64,000 nucleotides of DNA from Epinephelus fuscoguttatus (lineage: Eukaryota > Chordata > Actinopteri > Perciformes > Serranidae), in the NCBI RefSeq assembly GCF_011397635.1, contig NC_064762.1, positions 22,035,479 through 22,099,478 on the forward strand, in the 5' to 3' direction. This document shows positions 63,560 through 64,000 of the stretch, one piece after another (within the stretch, counting starts at the first letter, position 1; each line of letters begins with the position of its first letter). Both the position numbers and the translations under genes were made by a program. The notes below the pieces were generated by a model, which saw only the letters and a list, made by a program, of their open reading frames with translations, had not been told where the DNA came from and made no database searches.

Positions 63560-64000
63560 TAAGGTACTTTCAAATACACTTTTATTTTGAAAATCACCCC
63601 GCTTCCGCCGTTACTGTGACTGTCGGTTGGACCTTGACGCTCCTCCAATTGAAGTTTGTGTGTGTGCGCGCGCGCGTGGTGTATGTATATGGGTGTGTGT
63701 GTTTGCTCACGCGCACTGGGGATTCCCCCGCGTGACAAAAACAGCTTCGCCTTTCACATGTCAGCTTATCGCCTTTCATTGCTCATATGCTCTCCGCCTG
63801 GAGCTCATGCTGTTACCGGATATCTAGACGACGGGCGGCCGCTTCGCCTCTTCTCGCTCGTTTCCAACCCGTTTTCACGAAGTTTGTAATGACCGTACCG
63901 AAGTTTGAAACTTTTCTAAAATCTATAATCGATAAAAAGTGACCGAGGGTAATGTATTATCAGTTAGTGGCATGAAACGAAGCGGCTCATTCCTCTGGTT
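63560..64000. promoter_or_regulatory. CpG-rich edge, possibly the next promoter
   Basis: CpG density rises at the right edge (GCGCGCGCGTGG, GACGGGCGGCCGCTTCGCC, TCTCGCTCG). This contrasts with the preceding 6 kb and could be the start of a gene beyond the window. No exon or reading frame supports it. Confidence 0.3.

Overview
The window is vertebrate nuclear DNA, almost certainly from a percomorph-type teleost. It holds spliced genes with GT-AG introns, intron-rich AT-leaning DNA, CA/TG microsatellites and dense MITE, hAT, Tc1 and tRNA-SINE debris of kinds familiar from spiny-rayed fish. Five protein-coding genes can be assembled exon by exon with matching reading phase. They are the 3' end of MIA3/TANGO1 (+, 201-2932), AIDA (-, 7192-15522), RNF8 (+, 17043-27028), TCTE1/DRC5 (+, coding 34630-40610) and TMEM151B (-, 50176-56852).

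Layout: MIA3 and AIDA converge, as in human 1q41. AIDA and RNF8 diverge from a 1.5 kb intergenic stretch. RNF8 is followed by about 7 kb of mobile-element debris. TCTE1 and TMEM151B then converge across about 9.5 kb of repeats, as in human 6p21.1. From 57.3 to 64 kb I see only repeats and unrecognised sequence. The window therefore joins two blocks that sit on different human chromosomes (MIA3-AIDA, and RNF8/TCTE1-TMEM151B).

The genes do not form one pathway. MIA3 exports bulky secretory cargo from the ER, AIDA binds axin/JNK in dorsoventral signalling, RNF8 is the FHA-RING ubiquitin ligase of the DNA-damage response, TCTE1 is the axonemal dynein regulatory complex subunit DRC5, and TMEM151B is a neuronal-type membrane protein of unknown function.

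Much of the non-coding DNA can be resolved into individual insertions with target-site duplications: several hAT-type MITEs with 8-bp duplications, a family bounded by TTAA that carries a variable number of a ~210-bp unit, a Harbinger-type MITE with TAA duplication, tRNA-derived SINEs, RTE/Rex3-like and L2-like LINE tails, broken Tc1-like transposons, and two ~1-kb elements with long inverted arms. Several are nested two or three deep. No LTR retroelement, retrovirus, Polinton, CRISPR array or operon-like system was seen.

The points most worth following up are a serine/acidic RNF8 C-terminal exon with two SUMO-interaction-like motifs, an RFX X-box in the TCTE1 leader, an inverted repeat pair around a frame-neutral TCTE1 exon, and two hAT elements inserted successively at the same 8-bp target. 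I found no clearly new biological system.
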